Positions 12,255 through 26,081 of a stretch of 64,000 bases of DNA are shown here, piece by piece. The stretch covers positions 54,222,264-54,286,263 of the forward strand of contig CM036621.1 in NCBI GenBank assembly GCA_020746105.1. Direction: 5' to 3'. Both the position numbers and the translations under genes were made by a program. The stretch comes from Trogon surrucura. Its lineage: Eukaryota; Chordata; Aves; Trogoniformes; Trogonidae. A model generated the notes under the pieces. It searched no databases and was not told the origin of the DNA. It saw nothing but the letters and a program-made list of their open reading frames with translations. The first letter of the stretch is position 1. The number at the start of each line of letters is the position of its first letter.

Positions 12255-15200
12255 CCCAGAAGACCATTTGGTTTTGCCCAGGTGTTTGCAAGGATATATT
12301 GCTAAGACTAAGGCTTGTAGATACTGTTTATTTCATGTGTTGTTTTTTTTTTTATTTTATGCTGTTTTGACTAAGAAATATAATGTACAGAGTTGTAGCA
12401 AATCATTATTTGCTATCACAAAAATGGAAACAAATTAATTTTTGACATTTTAGCTGTCATGCATGTTTGCCACATACCGCTTAATTTCATTATACAATGT
12501 TCTATGATACCACTACAGTTCCGCAACAAACACAACATACAGAACAAAGAACTGAATTCCTCTGCCTACTCAAAGAGGTGACTTCAGCACAAGCTGAATC
12601 ACCAGACAAAACTGACATTTAAGCTTACAGTAGGACAGGAGAATAGCAACATGGACATGTTTTGCTCTAAATTTGCTAAGTCAAATCCACTACCAAGGAC
12701 CTGACTGATGACCCACCTTGTGACACTGTATTGCATGTCTTGTTAGTTCTGGTGTAACAAATGTAATCTGTAAAATTATTTTTTTTTTCATTTCATTTCA
12801 GCCATTTAGAATTTTCCCTGTGATTTCAGGTACAATAAATCCTAATGTCTAGATTCCTCTTGTTCCAGCTATGCAGCCCTCAAATTTTACTGTATCGGCT
12901 TCCAATGAAGATTGTATATTTACCTAAGTTTCACTCAAAATTTAGATTGGTCAGAATAAAAGCTATTTCCCAAACTATCAACACGACCACTATCACCTTC
13001 AGTTCTAACTGCAGTGGCCATCTCTGGTTTGTTATAAATGAAGACATAAAAGGATGCATTCCATCTGATGTTCCAGTGAAGGAATGCACAGGGAAATATT
13101 GCAAATATTGCTTATAGTTTTCACAGTGTATAATCACAGACAGAAAATTTACTACAGGATATAACAAAGTAAGAAGTTTACCACTCAAAAACAGAGGTGA
13201 CATTTTAATTGAAAAAGATCATTTTAGGATTATATGGTTCAGCTGACTGGTTATTTATTGATATAATATACTACCTAAGAACATCCTCTATCTTAAGACA
13301 TTAAATACTTGCAGGATTGAGCAGAAAACAAAAACAGAGTGCACAACAGAAGCATATTTCCCGCTTATTCTTACACTACAAATTCCACAATAAAATCATT
13401 TCTATTCATCAGTGAGGGTAAAAGGCAGTCAAGCACAAATAACGTGCTTTCGAACGTAAACTGAGTCCATCTTTAGGATGGGAGAGGGGCAAGGAAGAAG
13501 AGATTATGATGAATGCACACTCAAAGGTGCAGCTAGAATGAGAAGGCAGTCTTGTCTTGTGTGTGGATAAGCCCCACTTGCATGAGTACTGAACAGGAGA
13601 TGTTCCTACCTGGCAGGAAGTCGGACTCTCTGAGCCAACACCAGTTCTGTGGGTCCAGTGAGGTTCATCTCCCCATCCTGAAAAGATACCTGGGGAGCAC
13701 CCTGTTGAGAGATTTCAAAGGACATTTTGAAACTAACAAATGCTTGCACATACAGAACAATGGCTGTACTTACATTTTTATGTCAGTATTTGTAAGAGCA
13801 AACAAGTCATAAGTAACATCACAGACAGCGAGGACTGAAAGACCTGTCCTGTCTGCAGCACACGTAACACAGCGTTTGGAGAAAGAGGAGGGTATCCAAG
13901 GTCCTGCTCCTCACCCCAGAGTCCCACCATGCTTCCACTGAAGAAGCTCATGGTACTTCTTCCTTGTCCATCTAACCTGAATGGCACTCTTTCCCGTCCC
14001 AAGCCACGTTCTTTCACAATAGATTCCTCAGACCTTAGACAGACCCAAAGACTTTTTTTTCTGCTCCCTCCATCCCCTAGTAGCATTTATTTGGTAACGA
14101 CATACTTTCACAGTCACTTCACAGACAAAGGAATTACATAACCGTTTGGCCCAATACAAAAATACGGTGCACACAGGGACCTGACGTTAATGCTAAAGCT
14201 CTTGAAAACCATTATTTAACTTTCGTTTTGTGATCCTCAGACTCTTCATGTTTGCCTTTTCTTTTTCACACTAGGAGAGGGAAAGAGGTACCAATGAGAT
14301 AAGACCACTGTCAGCAGGTGATATATTAGCTTTAATGTACTGTACTTCATTGTGACCCTTATGGCAATAATGTAAACAGCGCAAAATCTGTAACAAAGAC
14401 CTTCCTTGGAGAGGTCACTTCTGCCAACTCTGCAACAGGAATACGGCTGGAAGACATAAATCTTCAGCTGTCAACGTACTAAAAGAATTCAATTCAGAGC
14501 TTGATCTTAACTAGATAAAGCCTAAAGTTAATCATTATTTTTCTGTTGTTGCAGTGATACAGTTTTCCAGTGTATATGCTCGCCATATCAAGTTATCCCA
14601 AGGCAAAAGGCAGAAATGTTATAAATTAATTCCAAAGAACAAAGCCAACCAGAGAGGTAATTTAATTTTCAAGAAAACCTCTACACTGTATGTTAAAACT
14701 TTCTCTCAAAAGATGGCTCTAACCAGAAAGATAGCTTTAAAAGTTTGGCATTTTCAGTCCTTCAAAGATTTGCAGAACTTACTTTCAGTTTATAAGTATC
14801 AAGAGAGTTGAGGACAAGAGTGGGTTGCTTTGCGTTTTAAAAAAAGAATCATGACCAGCCTTGCAAGCAAACCCTGAGAATATAAATCAAGCTGGATCCC
14901 CTTTTGGTTCACACACCGCTTTTGAACCTATAATATCGGTAGCAATTCTCTTTGTGTGTTAATCAGAGCACAAGCCAACAGACTTGGCTTCCACTGCAAG
15001 CCCAATATAGCTCACTGAACGCGAACTTCTGTCGCTAATGGAAGAACTATTTTAAAAAATGTGTACTGAGTATGTGTCATCTCTTCCAATCACTTTTCAC
15101 AGTAGAACCACATGTCAAGGAGCAACTCTTGTTATACGAAGCATATTCCACACTAACCTCATAAATCAGGAACTCAACCTCAAGCAGTGCATTAGCAACA

Positions 15201-16155
15201 GAAATCTGACACGCAGCCTTCGTATGTTTACTTCATCTTGAAAAAAAGATAGCGCCTTGCTAGAAACAGATGCCAGAAGCAGACAAACCTCCTAACAGTA
15301 GTGCTCCCAACAAGACTAAACCTCCTTCAGTCAGCTAACCACTGAAAATACTGGTGCTACAAAGGCTCTTCTTTTCAGAAGGTTAACAACAGCCAAGCCA
15401 TGAGGAGATTTGGGGTTGGGAATTACCTAGGGTCTCTGTTCTTCTAGACGCTGGCTGCAACAGAGCACTGCTCAGTGCATGACAGAGAACTTGCTACTCG
15501 TGCCTCAGAAATGTTTTGCTATGTGAAGCCTCCTTTGCAGTCTACATAAATCTGTGCGAGTTACATTATTTTCTCCATTCCTGAGCTCTTGGTCACTGCT
15601 GTTCTTGCTGTAAGTGAGATCATGTCCATACTCGTCCTCCACCTCTACTTCTTGGGGAAACAGATTTCACAGTAATGATAAATACTGATGCCCAGAATAC
15701 AATCTTATTTCATGTCTGTTGACTGACTCAGAGCTTTTAAACCACACGTAATTATTTTTTAATCAACAAGCCTAATCTCAGGTTTGTTTAGTGATGGCAC
15801 ATCAGTAAGGGAATAGTTAGACTCTGAGATAAGAGGTTCTTAAAAAAGATGACAACAGCTTTCTTTTCTGCTAAAGACCAGACCTGCAAAAATTGTCTTG
15901 AAGCTGGATAAGAGGGTTATTACAGACGCCAGTTGTATCAGACCTTCAGTAGAGATCTTCAAGAGCAGACTTATAAGAACATCACAGATGTTTCTAGGCA
16001 TGTGCCAGAAAATAATGTTCCAGCTTTGTGAGGTGCTGAACAGTTCTACATTTCCACAATTTCATCATTCCACAAGATAAAACTTCTGTGAAGAATTAGA
16101 AGATGAAGTTTGGAGTCCATAACTGCAATTACAACTTTCTTCCCCTTCCTCCCCT

Positions 16156-16206
<51 letters not shown>

Positions 16207-19200
16207 AGGGTAAAAGGTCCTGAAGAAAAGTTACCCTCTCCTGAGGTGGACAGAAGTGTGCTGAGCGATTTGTGAAATGGCACAGGGCAAAGTACAGTGT
16301 CCCAGTCTCCACCCTGCAACACCACCACCTGTTTTGATTTGAAGGCACCACAGACTATCGCATGCTCAACTCAGTAAACACAAAGCCAGATATATTTAAA
16401 GGCTTAACTGATGAAGGAAACATGAATCATAACACTGAAATTATAATTGAGCTCTCTGAGAACATTAGAGCTCCAGTCACGCAACAATCACTACAAATGG
16501 ACGAGCTCCTTTCATACTTCAGCATTTCATTAGAAGAAAAGTAAATTTAACAGATCATCTCCTGCCCAACTAGCAGAATGATAGCAAGCCAACAATGCAC
16601 AAGACATTATTAGAAGACAATGATCCACTACGCACAAGAATTCTCACTCTCTTGTTCATATTCTGAAGACTGATCCTCAGTTTTTCCAATAGTAGCAGAA
16701 TTAATGACACTGACTCTCAAAACTTCACTCGAATTCAGCTGACAGTGTCACGGATTTACAGTGACAGAATTGCAGTTTTCACTTAGGAAATAGGAATAAA
16801 ATGCAAAACAGTGTGGTAAAAACAAATGCCAAGAAAGCATATGCATCTAAGAACAGTGGAAATTTTTTTACATAGGGATAATTCGAATCAGGCATTTTTT
16901 TCTTAGTGCTGCAAGAAGTATGCTCTTCAAATTAGGGCTGAAGTAGAAGGGAGGGATCCTATTAAACAATAGCCCTTTGCAAACAACACCCAAATGCTTG
17001 AAAGAGTCTCAGATTTACCATGTGACAGCTCTCTAATTAGGTAAACATGCATGTGTAATAGTAAAACGAGTGACAGAGTACACACCAGTAACATTTTCTA
17101 CATAGTGAACATGCGTGGTCTCAATCCAACAGTCAGTATGGACATATATTAGCCCCAACAATAAACATGCTGCAATCAGTTATGGGTTTTATTGAGGTTA
17201 GAGAGTATGAGAAATTCCACATTTTTCTTTATTTTTTAAAAATGCTCATTTCATAAAAAACCCACAAAATGTCTGGGGGAAAAAAAAACAATAATGGCAT
17301 TTTTGGACAGAGACGTGAAAGTATCTGGTTTAGGCTAGGAAAAAAAGAGAGAGGGAGAGACAGAGTTGACTGAAACCATCAAAACCACTGCTTTATTTCA
17401 AACAGAGGGTGCAGCCCCGAGCAGCTAACACAGCAGCCGGTTGCCCTGACAGCCAGGCTACTGACAAGCCCACTGCTCTGTCTTCTCACTAACATTGCAA
17501 CCGAGAAAACCTTGATTTTCCTATCTTTTAAAAGCTGAACCACATCTAACTAAACTCTGGTTATAGTGTAGTTTTGCATTACATTTTAGCTAAGAAGAAA
17601 TATTTTGTTGAGGTTCTTCTGCAGCAAAATTTTGCATGTTCACCCATGAGTGGACTATACTACCCCGCCCAGTAGGACAGCATTAGAAATACTGATGGAC
17701 CACCAGTGGCCGTAAAAGGAGCCTAAGCCACAATGATTCTTCCTGGTAGCCTCAGAATATTATTCTGAAGACAAGAAGTAAGTTTGCAGGTAGTATAAAT
17801 TTACAAATATATAACTGGTAGAAGAGCTACTTAGCAAAAACATCCTCTTCTACTTGGAAAAAGAATTCTTGTCAAGCAATAACCGACACGAGACAAATCT
17901 CAGAACTAGATAAATTTAGAGAATACAAAGTCTTCGTCATCAACTGGAGAAAATTCTGCGTGCAGGGTATACTTGGAGTATAAAACAGTCATCAAACACT
18001 AACAATAAGCTTGAAGGAAAAGAAATAACCTCTATTAATAGAAGAAATACACATGGTATCTACTCAAATTAGAACTGAAGCAGCCCAGTACACCCACCGG
18101 AAAGAATCCCTATCTGAAACTTTCTTTTAATGACAAAGTTAAAAGTGAAAACGTTTGCCTGAAGCTCCAGTTTACAGTATTGCATTCCCTGAGGGCGTCA
18201 GCTTTTTATAACAAAGGCAAGGCATCCAAACCCTGAAGCAGAAGGTCAGGGAGCAGGGCAGCAGGCTGCAGAGCTCCCTCTCCCTACTTGGCCAACAGTA
18301 AACCTTCTTCCAAGAAGGTTCAGCGGGAGTTCAGATCCTACCAATGTAACAAGCAGATGCAAGGAAACCTGGGGGTGAAAGGGATGCTCAGTTTACAAAT
18401 GCAGGAAATGTCTCATCTACTGCTCCCACAACAGACAATTTTAATTACCATATTTAAAAATTGAACATTTTTAGCAACACTTTAGGATCATGTGAGCATT
18501 TCTGACAGCCAGAATGACTTTTAAAAGCCATAGCACTATTTTTAGCTTCAAAAATCAGCACTTTCATAAATATTCCCAAACCAATTAGCCCCTGTTACAA
18601 AGTAAAGGTGTTCACCTTTAGTTACAGCAATAAACGCAACTGCTACCCTTGCATAAAGAAGACAATCCCCAAGACCTTATAAGCTCAAGGAACACACATA
18701 AAGGCCCTTTTTTGTTTAGTAATAATATAACCAAGCACACGTTAAAATACGATAACCCTGTTTGAATCAAAGTTGCACGTATCTTGATGTAACACGCAGC
18801 AGTTAGCTAGAGTGCTGCTTTCAAGTTCTGGCCAGCTGTATGTGACAGTGCCTCAAAAAGGCTCCTTCACAGCTCACTTCGGTCTGGTGAGACAAAACCC
18901 AAGTTGTGCATGTACGTGCGTTTCTGAAACAGCTCAGAAACTTCGTAAGACTGCAATAACCAGGACCCTTCATTACGATACTCCTGCCACCCTCAGACCA
19001 TAAAAAGAAGAATGCAGAAAGTCACAAGTTTTTAAAGTTCCTTAGACTTAAAATCGGTATCTAGATTCCCCATTTGGCCTTAAATCCCCAATGGGTCTAA
19101 TTGCAGCTATGCCCTAAAACCCTACATTAAGAAAACAGTTATCTCATTACTTCCAGAGTCGAGCTATCTCAAGGCCATGGAATACTGACAAGAAATACAT

Positions 19201-20730
19201 AGCAGTTAGCAGAACTCTGTTCTTAAAACACCTTTGTGGAAGAAAAAATTTTGTAACCAGGGAAAATCATCAAAAGCAGGGGTTCTGAATAGATTAAACA
19301 TTACACATTGCAAAACAGCAACTTTCAATGAGTTACAGAAAACTCAAAGTCACTCACATGTTAGATATGAATACAAAGTTGGTGTCAGTATCTGCGTGTC
19401 ACCTGCTTGGGTAACCTTTCACTACCAAGCTAACACCAGACTATCTTTCTGCCCACACATCAGTATTTAACACCCAAGACCACTTCCTGAAATATCTTTA
19501 AGAATGGTTTAGTATTGCAAAAGCATGAATAAAAATGACTGAAAAAAAAATCCAGATTAATTATTATAACATATAGAGCTCCTTTCTTCCTTTTAAAAAC
19601 AACCAATAATAGAAAAATTAAGTTGCTCGGTATGCTCTTAAACATTACAGAGCTCGTCTGAAAGAGACGACATTCATCAGCAGACATGCAAGCTGTCATA
19701 CTTAAACAAGTGTATTTATAACCACAACTTGTTTACTTCAATTAAAAAAATCCCCAACCATCTAACATCCCTACAATATAACTATCACCAATATATCAAA
19801 GATGGAAACCAATGCAAAGCAAGCTAATAAAATGCTGTTAAACTGAAGAAAAAAATATTAGTGTTTGTTAGTGCGTATTTCTTGTTTTTCCTCCGGTCTG
19901 CCTGATTTAAATCACTCTGCCTCCATGAAACGTGATAAGTATTTTTAAACAGCTTACAACACTTCCATTTCACTTACTGATTAAACTACATCATCCCCTC
20001 AACTGTTCAGAAAGAAATTCATTTGAAATGGATAATTGATGCAATTGTGCAGTATCTACAAATGCAATTAATCATTCGCTAAAGATGATTTTCAGGCAGG
20101 CAACAAATATGAAAATAAGAATCATACAGCTTCTTTCAATGCTGTCAATTGAAATGTATTCTACTGGACTGGTAAAAGATATTTTTCAACATAAGAATAG
20201 CTGTATATCTTCAGATATTTTTAATAATATGCAAGTGGATTCATGTTTAATTAGCACAGCACAAAGAAAAGCAATCATATAGCAGAGCTTTTACCAAGTA
20301 CACGACAGCTTTAGGAACTACAACAACAACATGTTCCCCCTCTCAACTACCAAGGGATTTCTTGAATATTGTGGTGAGCTGTGGTCTTGGCACTTTAAAA
20401 GATATTTTAAATCAAGGGCATAAATAGACACTCCCCCTGGGAATCAGTCTGGAGTAAGAAATTATTCCCTCAAATTGTTTGCTAATACTCTCTGCTGAGG
20501 GTTATCATCACAGCTGAGCTGCCCTTGTAGATTACATACACGGTGGTGTTCAACGCAAAAATCAAGATGCCTGAAACTGAAACCCCCTTCCCCGGCAGGT
20601 CCAACCGCTCCCGGCGACTTTGCTCTGAAACAGGTTAGAGGAAGCTCCATCATACGGGCAGTTCAACTGAGGGGCTCGGTATCATTGTGGAGAGCAGGAC
20701 AGGAAAAATTTAGGCACACACATATCTTTT
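12255..20730. other. Intronic DNA with one long poly-T tract
   Basis: Beyond the 41-nt T run at 16160-16200 I recognise no gene or repeat. ORFs here are under about 105 codons and look like chance frames. Confidence 0.6.
16160..16200. repeat. Uninterrupted poly-T tract (41 nt)
   Basis: Forty-one consecutive T on the plus strand, preceded by a C/T-rich run (cttccccttcctcccctt). On the minus strand it would be an A41 tail followed by polypurine. No retrocopied gene body or target duplication is recognised next to it. Confidence 0.95.
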
Positions 20731-21000
20731 TAGCAGGGCATGTTGCGATAGTACAAGGGGTAACGATTTTAAACTAAAACAACATAAAATGAAGAAATTT
20801 TTTATAATGAGGGTGGTGAAACACTGGAAGAGGTTGCCCGGAGAGCTGGTAGTTGCCCCATCCCTGGAAACAGTCAAGGTCAAGCTTGATGGGGCTCTGA
20901 GCAACCCCATCTAGTCCAAGATGTCCCTGCTCACTGCAGGGGGGTTGGACTAGATGACCTTGAAAGGATCCTTCCAACCCAACACATTCTACGATTCTCT
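20731..21000 (+). mobile_element. CR1 LINE 3' end fragment
   Basis: Sense CR1 text is clear: tagcagggcatgttgcgata, aatgagggtggtgaaacact, ggttgcccggagagctggta and ggggttggactagatgacct. It ends in the typical ATTCTACGATTCTCT tail at 21000. It is 5'-truncated at about 20731. The GC-richer 20520-20700 stretch before it is not recognised. Confidence 0.95.
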
Positions 21001-24000
21001 GCATTTTCAAAATTATTGCTTAAGCCTCAGGCCAGTGGTCAACAACTTCTGCCAAAAGAATATAAGGGCAAACCCTCAGTACTAAAATGGGTTTTCTCAC
21101 ATCAAGAAGCCAAGGGGAAGTATTATTATGGGATTAAGCACAGGATGCAACATGTTCTACATTCCTAATTACCACTGGTCCATAGTCAGTAGGCATCCTG
21201 AAGCCTCTGTCTTCTGCATGAGCAAGATACTGTTAATATCAAACACAGCTCCCAGGGAATACAGAACTCAGCAGGAATGAAAACCAGAGGAGCTTCAGTT
21301 CTTCAGAAACACAAGCTACACCAGACAGTTTCTCATCTCAACTTGCACTGAGCTCTTCTGGAAATGTTCAAACTCTACATGTAAAACACACCTTGCCAAT
21401 ACTAACCCTCAAAATGTTCTCCCTAATCCTTCCTGTTCTACCTACACCCAATTTGTTTCCAGACTTAAACATTCAGAAAAATCTATCTGAGGAGCATTCT
21501 CTGCACGGCAACAGCGATACTCTGTTTTTTCAAGTCCCACACAAACAGCAAGTTCTTTATTTTTAAGAGCAGCAAGGGTTGATTTAGGCCTGGAGATCAA
21601 AAATGTTACATATAATTTTAGTCATGAAATTCTCCAAGAGTCCTCAAATGAAAAATTTCTCTAACACTGAGAAAGTAAAAATTTCCACTAGCTGCAACAG
21701 TACCGGAGTTCACACCTTTCTTGGCAGCTGTTTTGCATGGACGAAGGGAAGGAAGAGGTGCAGCCTGAGTGCCTAAGTACTTCCCTTTGTGAAAGGCTCA
21801 GAGGAAAAGAAAAATGGAAAAACTGCCTTAGTTAAAAGTCTCCAGAAATAGCTTTCCTGCATATAAAACTCTGGACTTAAGCCCAACATTTTAAGAATTT
21901 CCAGGGTGAGGTGTGAGCAATGTCTTTTCCAAAGCAGTAGAAAGCTGCTTTTAAAAGCATTGGTAGCATATTGATAAATATTTGAATTTAGCACCTCCAC
22001 TGGCCAAGAACCAATTCTTGAAGTAAAAGGAAATGTTTTAGTAGGAGGAAAAAGAAAAACAAAACAAAACACCCCAGTACACACCAACACCAACCAAAAA
22101 ACTACTGGAAATGTAAGCACTACGGCAACCGTGTTTGCAAATTTTAGGAGCTGTCAACACTGGAGTAATTATCAAAAGGATGAAGTAACTGGTCAGCCAT
22201 ATGACCATGGGCACCTTTAAAACCGAGCTTTAAAACGTTTATTAGCTCTCACGCTGATTTTGATTGCCTACTTTGATCAGGTAGGCATGCAAACATACAT
22301 ATACTACTGAATGCTTCTAGAGGGGTTTTCACAATGGAAAAATGCATTAGGACTCTATAGGGTGTACAAAATGTTAGAAAATTAATCTCTATTTTTTACA
22401 ATTAGAAAACACCTGGGTCTCTCCAGCAGCAGATAAAAAATTAGTTTGCCAATACCTGCAGTAAGAGTTGAAGTCGATGTATAGATCTTTTCCTGATGAG
22501 AACTATATTAATAGCAGAAATAAGCAGCACAATTAGAGAACATCACTGACTTAAATGTTCCTCTACTGTTTCTGAGTATGTCTACATCATCTTTTCAAGA
22601 CACACACAAGCTCTCTGCCTGCACTGCACTGCAAGCCAACCACACACCACAGAGTAGCATTAGGAGGTCACTGTGCCTGACCCAGTATTATCTGCATCTC
22701 AGTAAGACAATTAGTTTGAGCCCAACCATGCTCAGAGCATTTTAAAAGAATCTGTCTGTCTGACCTGAAGCATGGCTACTCTTGTGCCTAGGTGTACAGA
22801 GGTATCATAGATCCTGCCAAAACATTCATACGGGTATTTTATTTACCTCTGAGTGTTTTAATTATATTTTCAGGATGATTGCTTAATTTACTGTCCAGAA
22901 ATCTGTGGGTGGTCTTTAATTTGCAGAGAAGATTTTTACCACTACTATTAACAACGCAAGGGAGTGAAAAAGCAAGTGTTTCCAGGCTAAAGCTTGTGAT
23001 TCCTTCTATGTCATCCACTTGGAGACAAAAATCTGTGCTCAAATAAAGTGCATAACCTTCGGACGCTTGAGCTACTACACAAATTATTTGTAAGCATTCC
23101 CATGGCAACAAGCATCATTTAAAACGTGCACCATCAGTAGCTCTACAAACGCACACTAATCTCTTCTCTGTTGGAAACTGCAAATGGGCAATTAATACTG
23201 CAAAAATAATAAAGAAATTCATATTTCTGTAAGAAAATCCACCAAATTTTCTCAGACCAAGAGAACATCAGCCTTATCTTTAGCTTGACTCACTTTTTTG
23301 GGCCTCCCAAGATCTTTAACTGACAGAACCTGTTACAAGAGATTTGCAAACTATAAATCTGTATTTTGATTCTTTTCTTATATAGGCAAAGAGGAACTGG
23401 GTGTGTTCCTTTTTAAAATGAAACAAAATCTCTGAAACCACTATGCATTACATCAGGAAAACTTCTTGAAAATATTACTTAGTGAACATCCAACTCTCAT
23501 CTAGACAGTCTTTATGTATGATGCCATATCAGCATTTCCTCCAAAAATATAATTAGCATTTCATTCATACCACATCAAACTAGTAATTCTGAACACTTAA
23601 ACAAACAAACAAAAAAAACACAGAAAGCCATCCCCAAAACAGACCAACCACTTATGCACAACATGGAAAAAAAAATACTGTGCAAATGTAATTGCATTAC
23701 CAAATAAAACCTTTTCGCTTTTCCTACACCAATATGCCCTCAATATTATCTGAAAGGTTTCTAAAGAATATGTATTATCCAAAAGCTGAATGTACAAGTG
23801 GTACTTTAGCCTCTCATCTTTACTCCCTGCAACAAATCCTCTACTGAATGTAGCTGGTTTCCAAAATAAAACCATCACACCCATTTTCAAAATTAAAAAA
23901 AAGGGCCTCGACTAAATTTGGTATTTTGTTGCTAATTCTCTTTATGAATGAAGCATATAATGTGATGCCGTAAGCTACATTAATCAACAGGAGTCCATAG

Positions 24001-24110
24001 TTCTGGCTGAATCTGTAAGAGCAAGGAAAAGTTAACTATTACCACTCATCGGCCTCCTAAGCACAGCTCACAGCCTGTAGAGCCAACATTCAGCTTTGTC
24101 CTAAGTCAGA
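21001..24110. other. Intronic DNA, nothing recognised
   Basis: This holds a C/A-rich tract (22048-22101) and an aaac-type simple stretch near 23600. No gene or interspersed repeat was recognised. Confidence 0.6.
22048..22101. repeat. A/C-rich low-complexity tract
   Basis: It contains an aaaac-repeat followed by caccaacaccaaccaaaaa. It is the complement type of the G/T tracts seen elsewhere in the window. Confidence 0.7.
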
Positions 24111-24188
24111 AATCATAGAATGGCCTAGGCTGGAAGAGTCCTTAGAGATCATCTAATCCAAATTTCTACTCATTGCTCTGGACATGAA
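24111..24188 (-). mobile_element. Short CR1 3' tail fragment
   Basis: The text aatcatagaatggcctaggc, then tggaagagtccttagagatc and atctaatcc, is the antisense CR1 terminus. Similarity fades after about 24170. Confidence 0.85.
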
Positions 24189-26030
24189 ACAGTAACATCA
24201 GCAAGATGCTGTAATGGTATAAGAAAGCTCTTTCTTTCACTTCAGAAGTCACTGTCACAGCCATCGTGAGAGTCAAGAAGACAATCGCTTCAGTAACCAC
24301 CACCAGATGAAACTCAGAAAAAGATACAGCTGATCACAGCATCCACATCTTCTCAGACATGATGTTTTGTAAGACACCACTGACTGGTGACAGCCCGAGA
24401 TATTCCCTGCACCGGTAACCAGTGGATCCCACTCACAACCGAAGACCACCGAGAACCAGGCTCAGCTGGGCCACCTCTGCTCCCAGCAGACAGAGCTCTG
24501 CCCTGGCACCGCTCCGCTCCTCCTGATCTGGGTTTGCCACTTGCAGTGTATTACATTATGTTTTCCTCAGTGTACGACATATGTTAGTAATTGCTAGTTA
24601 TGTTACTACTACTCCTCATATGGGATTATCATAGTGAAGCAACAGCACTGATTAATCAATTAGCATGGACTCATTAGAGAAGAGATGAAAGATAGGGTAA
24701 TGTAATTGTGTGTTTACTGAACAATGGATGACAGTGTGCTTAAAGCCCAGGATTTCTAATAATACACAGCCACCTAGCATGATATATACATAACATTATG
24801 AATATTTAGAACATTCTCACTGCAGAACTAGAGAGAAAACAATCAGAATGTGAGTCTCCGTGTGCAAATAATGCTGGAGCCTGAAGAATGCGTAGAGGGG
24901 AGAGAGTACAAGACAAGATGGTGCAGTCAGATCAATATTTTAGATTTGATTAAATCTTTGTAGAACAGCTACATCACTTCCTATAGTCCAGGATCCACAG
25001 GTGCATCTGCACGATGCAGCGGCCAGCCGTATAAACAGTCAAAAAAATAACTGTCACAGAAACATTATTAACGTACCAAGTTAAGCAGAGCACCACAAAA
25101 ATCCAGTCTGCTTTTCTAGTTAAACACCAGCAGAACCCACTCTCTCTATGAAGTAAACATAGGCACAAAGAACAACTCAGAAGCTTTTTCTCCAGATGTC
25201 CGAGGTGCACATCCTTCGCTGCTTGCCCTTGTCAAAGATTGAACACCGAACTGACATCAGGAATTTCAGAATGTGAATGCCAAACTCCCAGACACATCTC
25301 ATGTTTTATTCACAATCCCCTTCAGGCAACTAATGCAATAGCCACAGACCCCTTCTTCTGTCTAACAGTGGCACACACGAGCCAGTAACGCACATGGATA
25401 TCAATAGATGAGAAAAACATTAGTTTCTTGAAAATACAGTGTAGTCAAGAAGGGTTGAAATATAGCTTCTGCTGCCCTCTGTTTGAAGGGACAAAGACTA
25501 AACAAGAATGTAAAAGGTTACAGAGGAAACACTTCGCTAAAAAGTTAAGATAGAAAACATGCCCACTATACTCCGTGAAATGAGAAATCTTCACATAAAT
25601 CAATGATCGGGGACCAATGAGAGACTCAATCTACAGCATGACAAGGACTTGACTGCTCTCAGAGACCCACTCATCCAGTGTTTTCCCAAGACACTTCCAC
25701 AACGTCCCAGGGAACCCCACAGACTGTGATTAGTGCAGAGCTCCCTCAGCTTGGAAGGCAGCCCTTGAACACAAGGTACTAAACATTACACTGCCTATTT
25801 AGATTAAAGGCACTTTCATTCCTGCTGGGAGTTAAGTATTCCCCCTTAACTTCGTGGGCTGCAAATTTATTTACTTTTCAGAAGATTAAGGCATTTAGTT
25901 AATGAAAGACTTATCAGCTTGCTTCAGTCTAAGTGGCTTATTGGTAACAGTCTGAGCATCATCCTGTAGACATCTAATATTTAATTATTTTCTCCACGCT
26001 TCAAGAAATGTTAAATTCTCAGAATACATT

Positions 26031-26081
26031 TTATATATATATATATACACACACATGTATAAATGTGCGTGTGTATATATT
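26031..26081. repeat. TA/CA microsatellite with hairpin potential
   Basis: A (TA)n run passes into acacacacat, a six-base loop, then atgtgcgtgtgtatat. The arms 26042-26056 and 26063-26079 are complementary apart from a two-base CG bulge. Confidence 0.8.
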
